Positions 38,504-48,244 of a stretch of DNA of 64,000 nucleotides are shown here, piece after piece. Within the stretch, counting starts at the first letter, position 1, and every line of letters begins with the position of its first letter. The notes beneath the pieces were generated by a model. The model was not told the origin of the DNA. It saw only the letters and a program-made list of their open reading frames with translations, and did no database searches. The DNA comes from Thiothrix litoralis (GTDB lineage Bacteria; Pseudomonadota; Gammaproteobacteria; Thiotrichales; Thiotrichaceae), in assembly GCF_017901135.1 (NCBI RefSeq), contig NZ_CP072801.1:3996501-4060500 (forward strand), written 5' to 3'. A program made the translations under genes and the position numbers.

Positions 38504-39760
38504 ATGGATCATTTTGAATACCGTAACGGGCAGTTGTACGCCGAAAACGTCGCTGTTGCCGATATTGCCCGTGCTCATGGCACACCATGCTACATTTATT
38601 CCCGTGCTACGCTGGAACGGCATTGGCACGCTTTCAACGATGCTTTTGGTTCGCAGGCGCATTTGGTGTGTTATGCGGTAAAGGCTAATTCCAACCTTGC
38701 CCTGCTTAATTTGTTTGCACGCTTAGGGTCGGGGTTCGATATCGTATCGGGTGGCGAGCTGGAGCGTGTGTTACGCGCCGGTGGCGACCCTAGCAAAGTG
38801 GTGTTTTCCGGCCTTGGCAAAAAAGTACCTGAAATCCGCCGTGCGCTGGAAGTAGGTATCCGTTGCTTCAATATCGAATCCGAATCCGAACTCGACCGCA
38901 TCAACGCGGTGGCGGGTGAAATGGGCAAAGTGGCGTCGATTTCCTTGCGCGTCAACCCGGATGTGGATGCGCAAACCCACCCCTACATTTCCACCGGCTT
39001 GAAAGAAAACAAGTTCGGCATCGAGATTGGTCGCGCTGAAGCCGTGTACCTGAAAGCCGCTGCCATGCCACACCTGAAAGTGGTGGGGATCGACTGCCAC
39101 ATCGGTTCGCAATTGCTGACGCTGACGCCGTTCATGGATGCCTTGCAACGCTTGCTGGCCTTGGCGGAACGCTTGGCGGCACAGGGTGTGCAGATTCACC
39201 ACCTCGATGTTGGCGGTGGTTTGGGTGTGCGTTATCAGGAAGGGCAGGCCGCGCCATCCCCCGCAGACTACATGGCGCAATTGTTCACCGATGAACGTTT
39301 ACGTCAGTATGAAATCTTTGTCGAGCCGGGCAGGGCAATTGCCGCGAATGCCGGGATTCTGGTGACGGAAGTCGAATTCCTGAAACCGTCGGAATACAAA
39401 AATTTCGCGATCGTGGATGCGGCGATGAATGACCTGATCCGCCCCGCCTTGTACAGCGCTTGGCAAGAAATCATTCCGGTGGTGCCGCGCTCGACGGGTG
39501 AAACCGTGACTTACGATGTGGTGGGGCCAGTGTGCGAAACCGGTGATTTTTTAGGTAAAGAACGCGACCTCAATATCCAGCCGGGTGATTTTCTGGCGGT
39601 GCGTTCGTCGGGTGCTTATGGCTTTACCATGTCATCCAATTACAACACCCGCCCGCGTGCGGTAGAAGTGATGGTCGATGGCGATGCGGTGCATGTGGTG
39701 CGTCAGCGGGAAACGCTGGATGACTTACTGCGTGGTGAAAATATTTTACCCATTAAGTGA
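38504..39760 (+). CDS. lysA: Diaminopimelate decarboxylase
   Basis: It makes lysine from meso-diaminopimelate with PLP. The 418-residue protein has the PLP lysine in VCYAVKANSNLALLN, the HIGSQL and DVGGGLGVRY motifs and the C-terminal GPVCETGDFLGKER cysteine motif. It is the last gene of nadC-lptM-lysA and is followed by a terminator. Confidence 0.97.
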   Translation: MDHFEYRNGQLYAENVAVADIARAHGTPCYIYSRATLERHWHAFNDAFGSQAHLVCYAVKANSNLALLNLFARLGSGFDIVSGGELERVLRAGGDPSKVVFSGLGKKVPEIRRALEVGIRCFNIESESELDRINAVAGEMGKVASISLRVNPDVDAQTHPYISTGLKENKFGIEIGRAEAVYLKAAAMPHLKVVGIDCHIGSQLLTLTPFMDALQRLLALAERLAAQGVQIHHLDVGGGLGVRYQEGQAAPSPADYMAQLFTDERLRQYEIFVEPGRAIAANAGILVTEVEFLKPSEYKNFAIVDAAMNDLIRPALYSAWQEIIPVVPRSTGETVTYDVVGPVCETGDFLGKERDLNIQPGDFLAVRSSGAYGFTMSSNYNTRPRAVEVMVDGDAVHVVRQRETLDDLLRGENILPIK

Positions 39761-39770
39761 TAAATAAAAC

Positions 39771-39801
39771 ATCTGCCTTGACCGTTTGGCGGATTTTTTT
39801 T
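39771..39801 (+). terminator. Rho-independent terminator after lysA
   Basis: ATCTGCC (39771-39777) pairs with GGCGGAT (with one G-T pair) and runs into eight T residues. It lies 11 bases past the lysA stop. Confidence 0.8.
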
Positions 39802-39921
39802 GCACTTTAGCCTTTTTGTTGTATGAAATAGGTATTTGGTCGTTAGGCTAGTCTATCCTTAGACATGCAAGCCGTTGAGTCAACGCGAGTCGAGTCAATC
39901 ACCCATCGGATGGAGTAGTTT

Positions 39922-40269
39922 ATGCCAGTACCCAGTACCACAATCGAACGTCAGGAAGCCGGAGCCGTGCTTTCCAAGCGTGGCAAGGTGACGGCAAAAA
40001 GTGCCTTGACGGGCGAGATGCGGATTCTCAAGCGCGGCGACATCCTGTATGCCGACGATATGGTGCACACGGTGCGCGGCGCGAATGCGCAACTGAAAAT
40101 GCATGACCACAATATCGTGATGTTACGGGGTGGTTGTATGTTTCGGGTCAACCTTTACCGCCCACAAGCCGAGGTGCAAGGCAAGGGGCAGCGCTACGAA
40201 TACATTGGTGGAGCCTTGCGCGAAAGCCGTCGCGAGCAAGTCCCCTTGATGGACTTGGGTATTTATTGA
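39922..40269 (+). CDS. Small FecR-domain-like protein of unknown function
   Basis: The 115-residue protein contains GKVTAKSALTGEMRILKRGD, then MVHTVRGANAQLKMHDHN and VMLRGGCMFRVNLYR, which resembles the FecR-type domain that begins with a GxV...G.x.L..GD segment. No signal peptide or membrane helix is seen, unlike most FecR proteins. It has a GGATGGAG ribosome-binding site. Its end overlaps the convergent znuA end by seven bases. The role is unknown. Confidence 0.65.
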   Translation: MPVPSTTIERQEAGAVLSKRGKVTAKSALTGEMRILKRGDILYADDMVHTVRGANAQLKMHDHNIVMLRGGCMFRVNLYRPQAEVQGKGQRYEYIGGALRESRREQVPLMDLGIY

Positions 40270-41165
40270 AGGCAGTGCTGGAAACTGTCGGCAGCGTTTT
40301 GCAATAGTGTCGTGTAAGTATTCTTGTCCAACGGCAAGGACATCCCCAATGGGTCAAGCTCGCCGAGATGGATATTACTGCCTTCTACCAGCGTTTTGAC
40401 CATCGCAGGTGAGAACTGTGGCTCCCGAAACAGGCAGGTTGCCTGCTTTTCCTCAATAATATGGCGGATGTCCTTCACATGGCGGGCTCCCGGCAGGCGT
40501 GACACATCCAGTGTTACCGCTCCCGCAAAATTCAAACCGTAATGCGTATCAAAATGTTGCCAGGCATCGTGAAAGCTCAGGTAAGGCTTGCCACTGAGTG
40601 GTGCTAACTGCTGGCGGATCTGTGCGTCGGTGGCGCTGATGTTCTGGATAAGCTGTTCAGCGTTGGCAAGGTAGTCGGCCTTGTGTGTAGGGTCAGCCTC
40701 GCCTAGCGCAGTGGCAATCGCCCGGCTCATCACAATGGCATTCTCCGGGTTCAGCCAAAGGTGCAAGTCTTCGCTGTGGGCATCAGCATGGTTTTGTGCC
40801 GCCCGTGCGTGCAGGTGCTGAATACCAGTGGCCTCGGCAAGGGTCATCACCCGCTGCTGGGCTGACAGGTTTGAGAGTGGTTTATCCAGAAACGTTTCCA
40901 GCCCGCTACCGATGCGGAACACGACTTTGGCATTCTCAAGCAGCCGCATATCCGACGGTTTGAGGGCGTAATGGTGGGGGGACGCGCCATCCGGCAGCAG
41001 TTGCTTTACCTCCAGCGGGCTATCTTTGCCCCCGGCAACGGCATACACCAGCGCTTGAACTGGCTTGATGGTGCTGACTACCAAAGGCTTGGTGGGGGCA
41101 TCTTGCTGGCAAGCGGTTAAAACGCCTACGCACAACAGCAGGAAAATCGTTAGAATACGGAACAT
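40263..41165 (-). CDS. znuA: Zinc ABC transporter substrate-binding lipoprotein
   Basis: The 300-residue protein has signal and lipobox (VLTAC) and the ZnuA/TroA (SBP9) fold: [15 protein letters not shown], the His ligand in [33 protein letters not shown] and the C-terminal [10 protein letters not shown] histidine-rich loop ([19 protein letters not shown]) is typical of zinc binders. It is divergent from znuCB with only 27 bp between the starts. No clear Zur box was seen. Confidence 0.92.
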   Translation of the reverse strand: MFRILTIFLLLCVGVLTACQQDAPTKPLVVSTIKPVQALVYAVAGGKDSPLEVKQLLPDGASPHHYALKPSDMRLLENAKVVFRIGSGLETFLDKPLSNLSAQQRVMTLAEATGIQHLHARAAQNHADAHSEDLHLWLNPENAIVMSRAIATALGEADPTHKADYLANAEQLIQNISATDAQIRQQLAPLSGKPYLSFHDAWQHFDTHYGLNFAGAVTLDVSRLPGARHVKDIRHIIEEKQATCLFREPQFSPAMVKTLVEGSNIHLGELDPLGMSLPLDKNTYTTLLQNAADSFQHCLQ

Positions 41166-41192
41166 TTTTTCACTCTTTATACGTTGGCAAGG

Positions 41193-41963
41193 ATGTCCAC
41201 CACATTATTGGCAAAACTGGAACATATTGGCCTGAACTTTGGGCAGCGCGTGATTTTGCACGATGTTAGCCTCGAAGTGTACCCGCAAAGCATTCTGACT
41301 TTGATTGGGCCAAACGGTGCAGGCAAATCGACTGTACTGAAAATCTTGCTGGGTTTACAAAAACCGGACAGCGGTAGTGTATGGCGTATGCCTGCTTTAC
41401 GGGTGGGTTATGTGCCGCAAAAATTCCATCTCGACCGCTTATTGCCGTTGACGGTGGAGCGTTTCATGGGCTTGAACCTGCGGCGGCATGATGCGGTGGC
41501 GGTACGCCAGAGTGCCGAGGAAGTGGGCGTGCTGGATTTGCTGCCACAGGCGGTGCAATCCTTGTCGGGTGGCGAGTTGCAACGGGTGTTGCTGGCGCGA
41601 GCCTTACTCAACCATCCGCAAGTATTGGTGCTGGATGAACCGGGGCAGGGGGTCGATGTCACTGGCTTGAGTGAATTGTATCAACTGATCAACCGCTTGA
41701 AGCAGGCGCATGGCTATGGAGTGGTAATGGTGTCGCATGACTTGCATCTGGTCATGGAAGCGACGGATCAAGTGTTGTGCTTGAATCAGCATATCTGTTG
41801 TTCCGGGCAGCCGGAAGCGGTATCGCGCCACCCTGAGTATTTGCGCCTGTTTGGTGACGTGCGTGCCGCCGGGCTGGCGGTTTACACCCATCACCATGAT
41901 CATCAGCATGATATGCACGGTTGTATCGTGCCATTGGCCGATGAGGAGCATCAGCATGGATGA
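41193..41963 (+). CDS. znuC: Zinc ABC transporter ATP-binding protein
   Basis: The ATPase has Walker [10 protein letters not shown], the signature [16 protein letters not shown] and Walker [14 protein letters not shown]. The protein is 256 residues from the ATG at 41193, with a His-rich C-terminus ([11 protein letters not shown] ... EEHQHG) common in zinc systems. It overlaps znuB by eight bases. An AAGG run directly abuts the ATG, so the initiation signal is unusual; a TTG at 41184 is the alternative. Confidence 0.93.
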   Translation: MSTTLLAKLEHIGLNFGQRVILHDVSLEVYPQSILTLIGPNGAGKSTVLKILLGLQKPDSGSVWRMPALRVGYVPQKFHLDRLLPLTVERFMGLNLRRHDAVAVRQSAEEVGVLDLLPQAVQSLSGGELQRVLLARALLNHPQVLVLDEPGQGVDVTGLSELYQLINRLKQAHGYGVVMVSHDLHLVMEATDQVLCLNQHICCSGQPEAVSRHPEYLRLFGDVRAAGLAVYTHHHDHQHDMHGCIVPLADEEHQHG

Positions 41964-42744
41964 TTTTATCCTGCGTGCCTTGCTGGCAGGTTTAGCGGTG
42001 GTGCTGATGAGTGGTTTGCTGGGCGTATTCCTGTTGTGGCGGCGCATGGCTTATTTTGGTGATACCTTGTCACATTCGGCTTTGCTGGGCGTGGCGCTGG
42101 GCTTAATGACGGGTACGAGCATGAACCTTTGGGTCATGGGTGTGTGTGTTACCGTGGCTTTGCTGATGCTGTATGTGCAACACAATCCGGCGTTGGGCAG
42201 TGATACCTTGTTGAGCATTATCGGGCACAGCGCCTTGGCCTTGGGGACGGTGGCGTTGACCTTCCTACCCAATGTCAGGGTTGATCTGATGGCTTACCTG
42301 TTCGGTGATATTTTGGCGGTAACACGCTTCGATATTGCCCTGACGTGGGGCATGGCGGTCATTGTTGCGGTGATCATGGTGTGGATTTGGCGACCCTTGC
42401 TGTCTTTGAGCGTACACGCTGAACTGGCACAAGTCGAGGGCATCAAGGTGTGGCGCATCAGTGCCATTTACATGCTGTTGGTGGCGTTGATGGTGGCAGT
42501 GGCGATGAAGGTGGTCGGGGTGTTGCTGCTGACGGCGTTGCTGATTATTCCTGCTGCGACGGCGCGGCGTTTTGCCAAGACACCTGAGCAAATGGCAGTT
42601 TTTGCCGTAGTGGTGGGGGGGCTGGCATTATTGGCAGGAATGGGGCTTTCTTTGCAACTGGATACCCCCACCGGCCCCAGTATTGTGGTGGCTGCCAGTG
42701 CATTGTTCCTGTTGGTGCAGCTCGTCCCACAGCGTAGCCCTTAA
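41956..42744 (+). CDS. znuB: Zinc ABC transporter permease
   Basis: The 262-residue protein is an ABC-3 family permease with about eight hydrophobic helices, beginning [12 protein letters not shown] and with [23 protein letters not shown], the conserved family segment. It forms the membrane channel for ZnuA and ZnuC. The start overlaps the znuC end. Confidence 0.94.
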   Translation: MDDFILRALLAGLAVVLMSGLLGVFLLWRRMAYFGDTLSHSALLGVALGLMTGTSMNLWVMGVCVTVALLMLYVQHNPALGSDTLLSIIGHSALALGTVALTFLPNVRVDLMAYLFGDILAVTRFDIALTWGMAVIVAVIMVWIWRPLLSLSVHAELAQVEGIKVWRISAIYMLLVALMVAVAMKVVGVLLLTALLIIPAATARRFAKTPEQMAVFAVVVGGLALLAGMGLSLQLDTPTGPSIVVAASALFLLVQLVPQRSP

Positions 42745-42835
42745 AGGGTGCAAGTCGGCAAAAAGAGATTGTGCGTCGCACCATAAGGTGTTACAACATA
42801 ATGATTGTGGGTGTTTTTAAGCATTTTGTCATTAA

Positions 42836-43372
<537 letters not shown>

Positions 43373-43434
43373 AAAAAGTCTTAGTATTGTTATTTTGATA
43401 GAAGTTAATGTTATCTTTTCAGGTAGATTGCTAA

Positions 43435-43722
<288 letters not shown>

Positions 43723-43755
43723 ACCGAAGCCAACGGCTTACTGGATACACCATGA

Positions 43756-43780
43756 AATGCCCGCGATAGCGGGCATTTTT
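43756..43780 (+). terminator. Rho-independent terminator after the ferredoxin gene
   Basis: AATGCCCGC (43756-43764) and GCGGGCATT (43769-43777) form a perfect 9-bp stem with a GATA loop and then a T tract. Confidence 0.93.
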
Positions 43781-43790
43781 GTGGGTGGTG

Positions 43791-44160
43791 TTACAACATT
43801 TTCAAAAAAGCGATCAAGTCCTGTTGTTCCGTATCCGTCAGTTGGATGGCGGGTAAGTCATTGTCTTTTTTGGGCTGCTGCGAAGTTTTTGCGCAGTAAT
43901 CAATCACTGCCTCCAGCGTTGCTATGCGCCCATCATGAAAATAGGGGGCGGTTTGCGCCACGTTGCGCAAGCCCGGAACCTTGAATGCCCCGCTCATGCT
44001 GTGGCTGCTGCGCGTCAAAAACTGCAATTCGGTGCAAGTATCTAGCGTGGTGTCGCTGTATTGCCCTTGGCCAAGCCTTCGGCGACAGGCTTGATCACTG
44101 AAGGCTTTTTCCGGTCGGTGGCAGGTGGCGCAACACGGGAAGCAAGGTCGGCGAATTTTT
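43791..44160 (-). pseudogene. Broken di-haem cytochrome c peroxidase/MauG-family gene
   Basis: The minus strand encodes a haem motif CATCH in CCATCHRPEKAFSD (codons around 44118-44132). The homologous continuation KPVAEGLAKG lies in another frame near 44065-44095, so a frameshift has occurred. The family C-terminus GAFKVPGLRNVAQTAPYFHDGR then reads to the stop at 43791. The middle region between them is much too short and the N-terminal part is missing at the boundary of the TnpB element at about 44188. Confidence 0.8.
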
Positions 44161-44187
44161 CATGACTGAAACCGTTTTATTTTTATC

Positions 44188-45586
44188 CGTCTTTCGCGTA
44201 AAACCTCGTCTTTCAGGGCGAGGATGCAGAGCGAGGGCAGCATCGCTGCGCCTCTTCCGTTTGTCGGCTGAAACCCGCATTTACGGTGGATTCAGGCGCA
44301 CAAGGCAGAGATTTTAACCTATCCTTCATCTCATGCAACGACGCCAAGCCTTTAAATACGAACTGAAGCCCACCGGCGAGCAACAGTGCAACCTACGCCG
44401 TTACGCGGGATCGTGCCGCTTTGTTTACAACAAAGCGTTAGCGTTGCAGCAAGCCAACCATGCTGCGGGTGAAAAGTTCATCGGTTACGTGGCCATGGCA
44501 GCCAACCTGCCCGTTTGGAAACGCGAAGCGGGGCAGACGTGGCTAAAGGATTCCCCCTCACAGGCGTTGCAGCACGCCCTGAAGGACTTGGACAAGGCCT
44601 ACCAAAACTTCTTCGCCAAACGTGCCGATTTTCCTCGCTTCAAGCGCAAAGGCAGCGGCAACAATTTCCGCTATCCCGACCCTAAACAAATCAAACTCGA
44701 TCAGCGTAACAATCGCCTTTTCCTGCCCAAACTGGGCTGGATACGCTACCGTAACAGTCGCGAGGTGTTGGGTGAATTACGCAATGTCACCGTGTCCGGC
44801 AAGGGCGGTAAATGGTTTGTCAGCATCCAAACCCAACGGGAAGTGGAGCAGCCAACCCCCACCGCCACCACGAGCATCGGCATCGACTTGGGCATCGCCC
44901 GTTTTGCCACGTTCTCGGATGGCAGCTACATTGCCCCGCTCAACAGCTTCAAGACAACACAAGCCAAGCTTGCCAAATACCAACGGCGCATGGCGCATAA
45001 ACAAAAGTTCAGCAATAATTGGAAAAAGGCGAAAGCCCGCGTCCAAAAACTTCACGCGAAAATCGCCTATACCCGCTGCGATTTCCTGCACAAAGCCACG
45101 AATACAATCAGCCAAAACCACGCGGTAGTGTTCGTCGAAGACTTGCAGGTAGGCAATATGTCAAAATCAGCGGCAGGCACGGCAGAAAACCCCGGCAAGA
45201 ACGTGGCGGCAAAGTCGGGCTTAAACAAAGCCATCCTTGACCAAGGTTGGGGGGAATTCCGTCGGCAGTTGGACTACAAGACGGCATGGAAGGGCGGAAT
45301 GCTGTTTGCGGTGCCGCCGCAGTACACCAGCCAAACCTGCCCCGGTTGCGGGCATGTGTCGGCGGATAACCGCCAGAGCCAAGCGGTATTTGCGTGTGTG
45401 GAATGTGGCTACGAAAATAACGCCGATGTGGTCGGCGCGATCAATGTCAAAGAGCGGGGACACCGCTTGTTAGCCTGTGGAGATGGGGCATTACGCCTCT
45501 CGATGAAGCAGGAACTCGCCGAAGCAAGTCAGCTATCTAGCTGAATGCAGTAGGAATCCCCTTCCTTCGGGGAGGGGAGGATGTCA
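44188..45586 (+). mobile_element. IS200/IS605-group element with intact tnpB (copy 4, family A)
   Basis: The left-end hairpin (CCTCGTCT, TTCA, GGGCGAGG) lies at about 44202-44221 and the right-end hairpin (CCCCTTCC, TTCG, GGGAGGGG) at about 45558-45577, followed by AGGATGTCA. The left limit is uncertain by some ten bases. It interrupts or abuts the peroxidase pseudogene. No TnpA is encoded. Confidence 0.8.
44333..45544 (+). CDS. tnpB: TnpB RNA-guided nuclease, family A (second copy)
   Basis: The 403-residue protein is a close paralogue of the one at 25606, with RuvC-I IGIDLGIARF, RuvC-II VFVEDLQV, zinc finger (CPGC ... CVEC) and RuvC-III ENNADVVGAINV. All catalytic acids are present. Differences between the copies are spread along the gene, so they are not a very recent duplication. 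The 3' end and the right-end hairpin would give the guide RNA. Confidence 0.93.
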   Translation: MQRRQAFKYELKPTGEQQCNLRRYAGSCRFVYNKALALQQANHAAGEKFIGYVAMAANLPVWKREAGQTWLKDSPSQALQHALKDLDKAYQNFFAKRADFPRFKRKGSGNNFRYPDPKQIKLDQRNNRLFLPKLGWIRYRNSREVLGELRNVTVSGKGGKWFVSIQTQREVEQPTPTATTSIGIDLGIARFATFSDGSYIAPLNSFKTTQAKLAKYQRRMAHKQKFSNNWKKAKARVQKLHAKIAYTRCDFLHKATNTISQNHAVVFVEDLQVGNMSKSAAGTAENPGKNVAAKSGLNKAILDQGWGEFRRQLDYKTAWKGGMLFAVPPQYTSQTCPGCGHVSADNRQSQAVFACVECGYENNADVVGAINVKERGHRLLACGDGALRLSMKQELAEASQLSS

Positions 45587-45606
45587 AGATAAGCTGCGTG
45601 AAATAC

Positions 45607-46086
45607 TTACTTCGTTTTGTTGGCAGCAGGTTTGCCTGCTGGTTTTGCCGCCGCAAAAATCATCAGGATATTGCGCTTGTTATCCAGCAAATGCAGTTGC
45701 TCACGGGTAACGGCGTATTGACTGGCCTGTTTCAGTTGTGCGAAAAACTGCTGTTCCAGTTGGCCTTTATCGCCAATGCAGGCCATTTTGGTAGCACCTA
45801 CGCCACTGCTGGTGAAAACACCGTCGTTGCTGGCGGTGTAATTGCCAAAAAACTGGTTACAGCCTGAGAAACCGTTCATGCGGCTGGTGTCGAACTGGAT
45901 GGTGGGTAATCTTTCAGCGGTGACTGCTTGACCACTCAGTGTTTTCAGGTTCCATTGAGTCTCGGCCAGCGTCATTGGCGGCGGCGTTGTTGTCCGGGTA
46001 TCAAAGCTACAGGCAGAAACGATGGCGAGGAATGCCAATACCCCAATAATTTGTCCCGAAAATGAGGAAAAGAATGCTTTGAGCAT
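45607..46086 (-). CDS. META-domain (HslJ-like) lipoprotein
   Basis: The 159-residue protein has a membrane/signal segment with lipobox VSAC, then a META domain: WNLKTLSGQAV, MNGFSGCNQFFGNYTAS and ATKMACIGDKGQLEQQFF. HslJ-type proteins are linked to heat and novobiocin tolerance in E. coli; the biochemical role is not known. It ends just beside the right end of the TnpB element, with the coding region intact. Confidence 0.87.
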   Translation of the reverse strand: MLKAFFSSFSGQIIGVLAFLAIVSACSFDTRTTTPPPMTLAETQWNLKTLSGQAVTAERLPTIQFDTSRMNGFSGCNQFFGNYTASNDGVFTSSGVGATKMACIGDKGQLEQQFFAQLKQASQYAVTREQLHLLDNKRNILMIFAAAKPAGKPAANKTK

Positions 46087-46237
46087 TGTGTAACTCCCTA
46101 TGGTTTGTTGTTATTTTCTATAGATTACAGAAATGGCAAAAAGTTGCGAACTTATTCGCCTAATCATGCACTTTTGTGGCGCTATCCGCAAACTGAGCAG
46201 ACAAACTGTATGATCACGTTATTTGAGGAAAAATGTT

Positions 46238-46738
46238 ATGAGCAAAAACCCTGAAGAAACGCTAGGGCAACTACTGGAACAGGCACAGACCCTACAACTG
46301 GCAACCCTAGATGCTGGGGGCGAACCGTCGATCAGTTACGCGCCGTTCGTGCAGGATGAGGCGGGAAATTTCTACATTTTCGTGAGCGGACTGGCGAGCC
46401 ATACGCAGGAAATCTTGCACCATCCGCAAGTGGCGGTGCTGTTAATCGCGGATGAGCAAGACGCCCGCCAGATTTTTGCGCGTACCCGTGCAACCTATCG
46501 TTGTGTGGCAGCGGTGGTAGAGCGGGAAGCAGCGGTGTATCCGCTGATGTTGGATAAGATGGAAGAGCGGTTTGGTAATGTAGTTGGCGTGTTGCGTGGC
46601 TTGGGCGACTTTGTGATGTTTCGCTTGCAACCGCAATCGGGGCGGTTTGTGATGGGTTTTGGGCAAGCGTTTGTGCTGGTGGGGGAGGGGCTGCGGGAGG
46701 TGCAGCACATTGGTGCAGATCAATTGGAAAAAGGATAG
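46238..46738 (+). CDS. Pyridoxamine 5'-phosphate oxidase-fold protein (HugZ-like)
   Basis: The 166-residue protein has a split-barrel FMN-binding fold: LQLATLDAGGEPSISYAPFV, FYIFVSGLASHTQEILHHP and VAVLLIADEQDARQIFARTR. This order resembles HugZ-type haem-utilisation proteins but lacks the C-terminal haem-binding extension, so flavin-dependent reductase or haem-related activity stays open. The following gene starts four bases after the stop, so they are cotranscribed. Confidence 0.8.
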   Translation: MSKNPEETLGQLLEQAQTLQLATLDAGGEPSISYAPFVQDEAGNFYIFVSGLASHTQEILHHPQVAVLLIADEQDARQIFARTRATYRCVAAVVEREAAVYPLMLDKMEERFGNVVGVLRGLGDFVMFRLQPQSGRFVMGFGQAFVLVGEGLREVQHIGADQLEKG

Positions 46739-46741
46739 GGG

Positions 46742-47509
46742 ATGTTTTTTCTCAAGAAGTTATTGTCAATAATGCTGATGCCGTTATCGCTGACGCTGCT
46801 GGTGTTACTGTTCGGGCTATTGTTCTTATGGTTCACGCGCAGGCAGAAGCTCGGTAAGGTGCTGGTGACGGCAGGAGTTACGTTGCTGTTGGCGCAGTCT
46901 TACGGCTGGGGGTTTAAGCCAGCACTTCAGTCGCTGGAGCGGGAATATCCGCCGCTAACCGTCGTGCCAACGGCGGTGAAGTATCGTTGGATTGTGGTAT
47001 TGGGTGGTGGTACGTATTCGGATGAGGCCATTCCGCTGCATTCGCGCCTGAGCCAAGATTCACTGGCGCGATTGGTGGAAGGTGTGCGCCTATATAGGCA
47101 AGTGTTGGGGGCGAAGTTGGTGCTGTCAGGTGGTGAGGTGTTTGGTTCTGGTGCGGATGCGGTAGCCATGCGAGAATTGGCGGTGCAATTGGGTGTGAAT
47201 CCGGCTGATATTGTGACCGATGCTGTGTCGCAGGATACCGAAACACAGGCCGTGATTGTCCAGCAGTTGGTGGGCAATGAACCGGTATTATTGGTGACGT
47301 CGGCTTCGCACATGAGCCGTTCGGTGGGTCTGTTCCGCAAGGCGGGTGTGGTGTTGTTGCCCGCTCCGGCACATTATTTGGTGCAGCGTAATGCAGGATT
47401 CCGCCCCGCAGATGCATTTCCTGATAGCAATGCTTTTACCGTGGCGCAACGGGCGGCGTATGAATACATGGGGATTCTTTGGGCGAAACTGCGTGGGTTA
47501 TTGTCATGA
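46742..47509 (+). CDS. ElyC/YdcF-family (DUF218) membrane protein
   Basis: The 255-residue protein has two N-terminal hydrophobic helices (about 5-30 and 38-55) and a DUF218 domain beginning YRWIVVLGGGTYSD, with KLVLSGGEVFGSGADAVAMRE and VLLVTSASHMSRSVGLFRKAG. The layout matches ElyC, which affects peptidoglycan and lipid carrier metabolism in E. coli. Its end overlaps trmO by four bases. Confidence 0.87.
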   Translation: MFFLKKLLSIMLMPLSLTLLVLLFGLLFLWFTRRQKLGKVLVTAGVTLLLAQSYGWGFKPALQSLEREYPPLTVVPTAVKYRWIVVLGGGTYSDEAIPLHSRLSQDSLARLVEGVRLYRQVLGAKLVLSGGEVFGSGADAVAMRELAVQLGVNPADIVTDAVSQDTETQAVIVQQLVGNEPVLLVTSASHMSRSVGLFRKAGVVLLPAPAHYLVQRNAGFRPADAFPDSNAFTVAQRAAYEYMGILWAKLRGLLS

Positions 47510-48225
47510 GTCATGTTTTTAAACCCATCGGCACAATCGCTTCCCCCTACAAAGAAAAATTCGGCATCCCCCGTCAACCCGGTCTGGTCACGGAAGCGCG
47601 TTCCACCCTCACGCTGCTAGCGCCCTACAATCTGCCGGAAACCGTGCGCGGCCTCGAAGGTTTTTCCCACGTTTGGCTCATTTTCATCTTCCACGGCACG
47701 CAAGACCAAGGCTGGAAACCCACCGTGCGCCCACCGCGTCTTGGCGGTAACACTCGTATGGGCGTCTTCGCCACCCGCTCGACCTTCCGCCCCAACCCCA
47801 TTGGCCTCACCGTAGCCGAGTTGCGCGGTATTCAGATACAGGGGAATAACATCAGCCTCGAACTCGCGGGCGCAGATTTGCTGGATGGCACGCCGGTGCT
47901 GGATATAAAGCCGTATCTTCCGTATGCTGATGCGCTGGCGCAGGCGACAGCGGGGTTTGCCCCGACAGCGCCTGATGCACAGCAAAGGGTGATTTTTTCT
48001 GCCGCCGCCAGTCGCCAGTGCGAACAGAAACAACTGCAATGGAACACCCATGTGCGTTTGCTGGTCGAACAGATTTTGAGTCAGGATCCACGTCCTTCCT
48101 ACCAACAAGGGCAGCAGGCAGGAAGGGTATACGCCATGCGCCTGTACGATTTCGATCTGCGCTGGCATTACACCGCCACGGGCATTGAAGTGCTGGAATT
48201 GACTGACGTTGAGCAACACACTTAA
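47506..48225 (+). CDS. trmO: tRNA (N6-threonylcarbamoyladenosine-37) methyltransferase TrmO
   Basis: The 239-residue protein has the TsaA/TrmO beta-barrel motifs FKPIGTIASPYKEKFGIPRQ, EGFSHVWLIFIFH, TRMGVFATRSTFRPNPIGL and DLLDGTPVLDIKPYLPYAD. It methylates t6A37 of tRNA-Thr using SAM. The start at 47506 overlaps the ElyC-like gene by ATGA. Confidence 0.94.
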   Translation: MSHVFKPIGTIASPYKEKFGIPRQPGLVTEARSTLTLLAPYNLPETVRGLEGFSHVWLIFIFHGTQDQGWKPTVRPPRLGGNTRMGVFATRSTFRPNPIGLTVAELRGIQIQGNNISLELAGADLLDGTPVLDIKPYLPYADALAQATAGFAPTAPDAQQRVIFSAAASRQCEQKQLQWNTHVRLLVEQILSQDPRPSYQQGQQAGRVYAMRLYDFDLRWHYTATGIEVLELTDVEQHT

Positions 48226-48244
48226 AAACCACAACGAAGCTATT

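Noticed and set aside
41166-41192. Possible Zur operator between znuA and znuC
   Set aside because: The 27-bp gap has no clear dyad resembling a Zur box, so no site is called despite the expected regulation.
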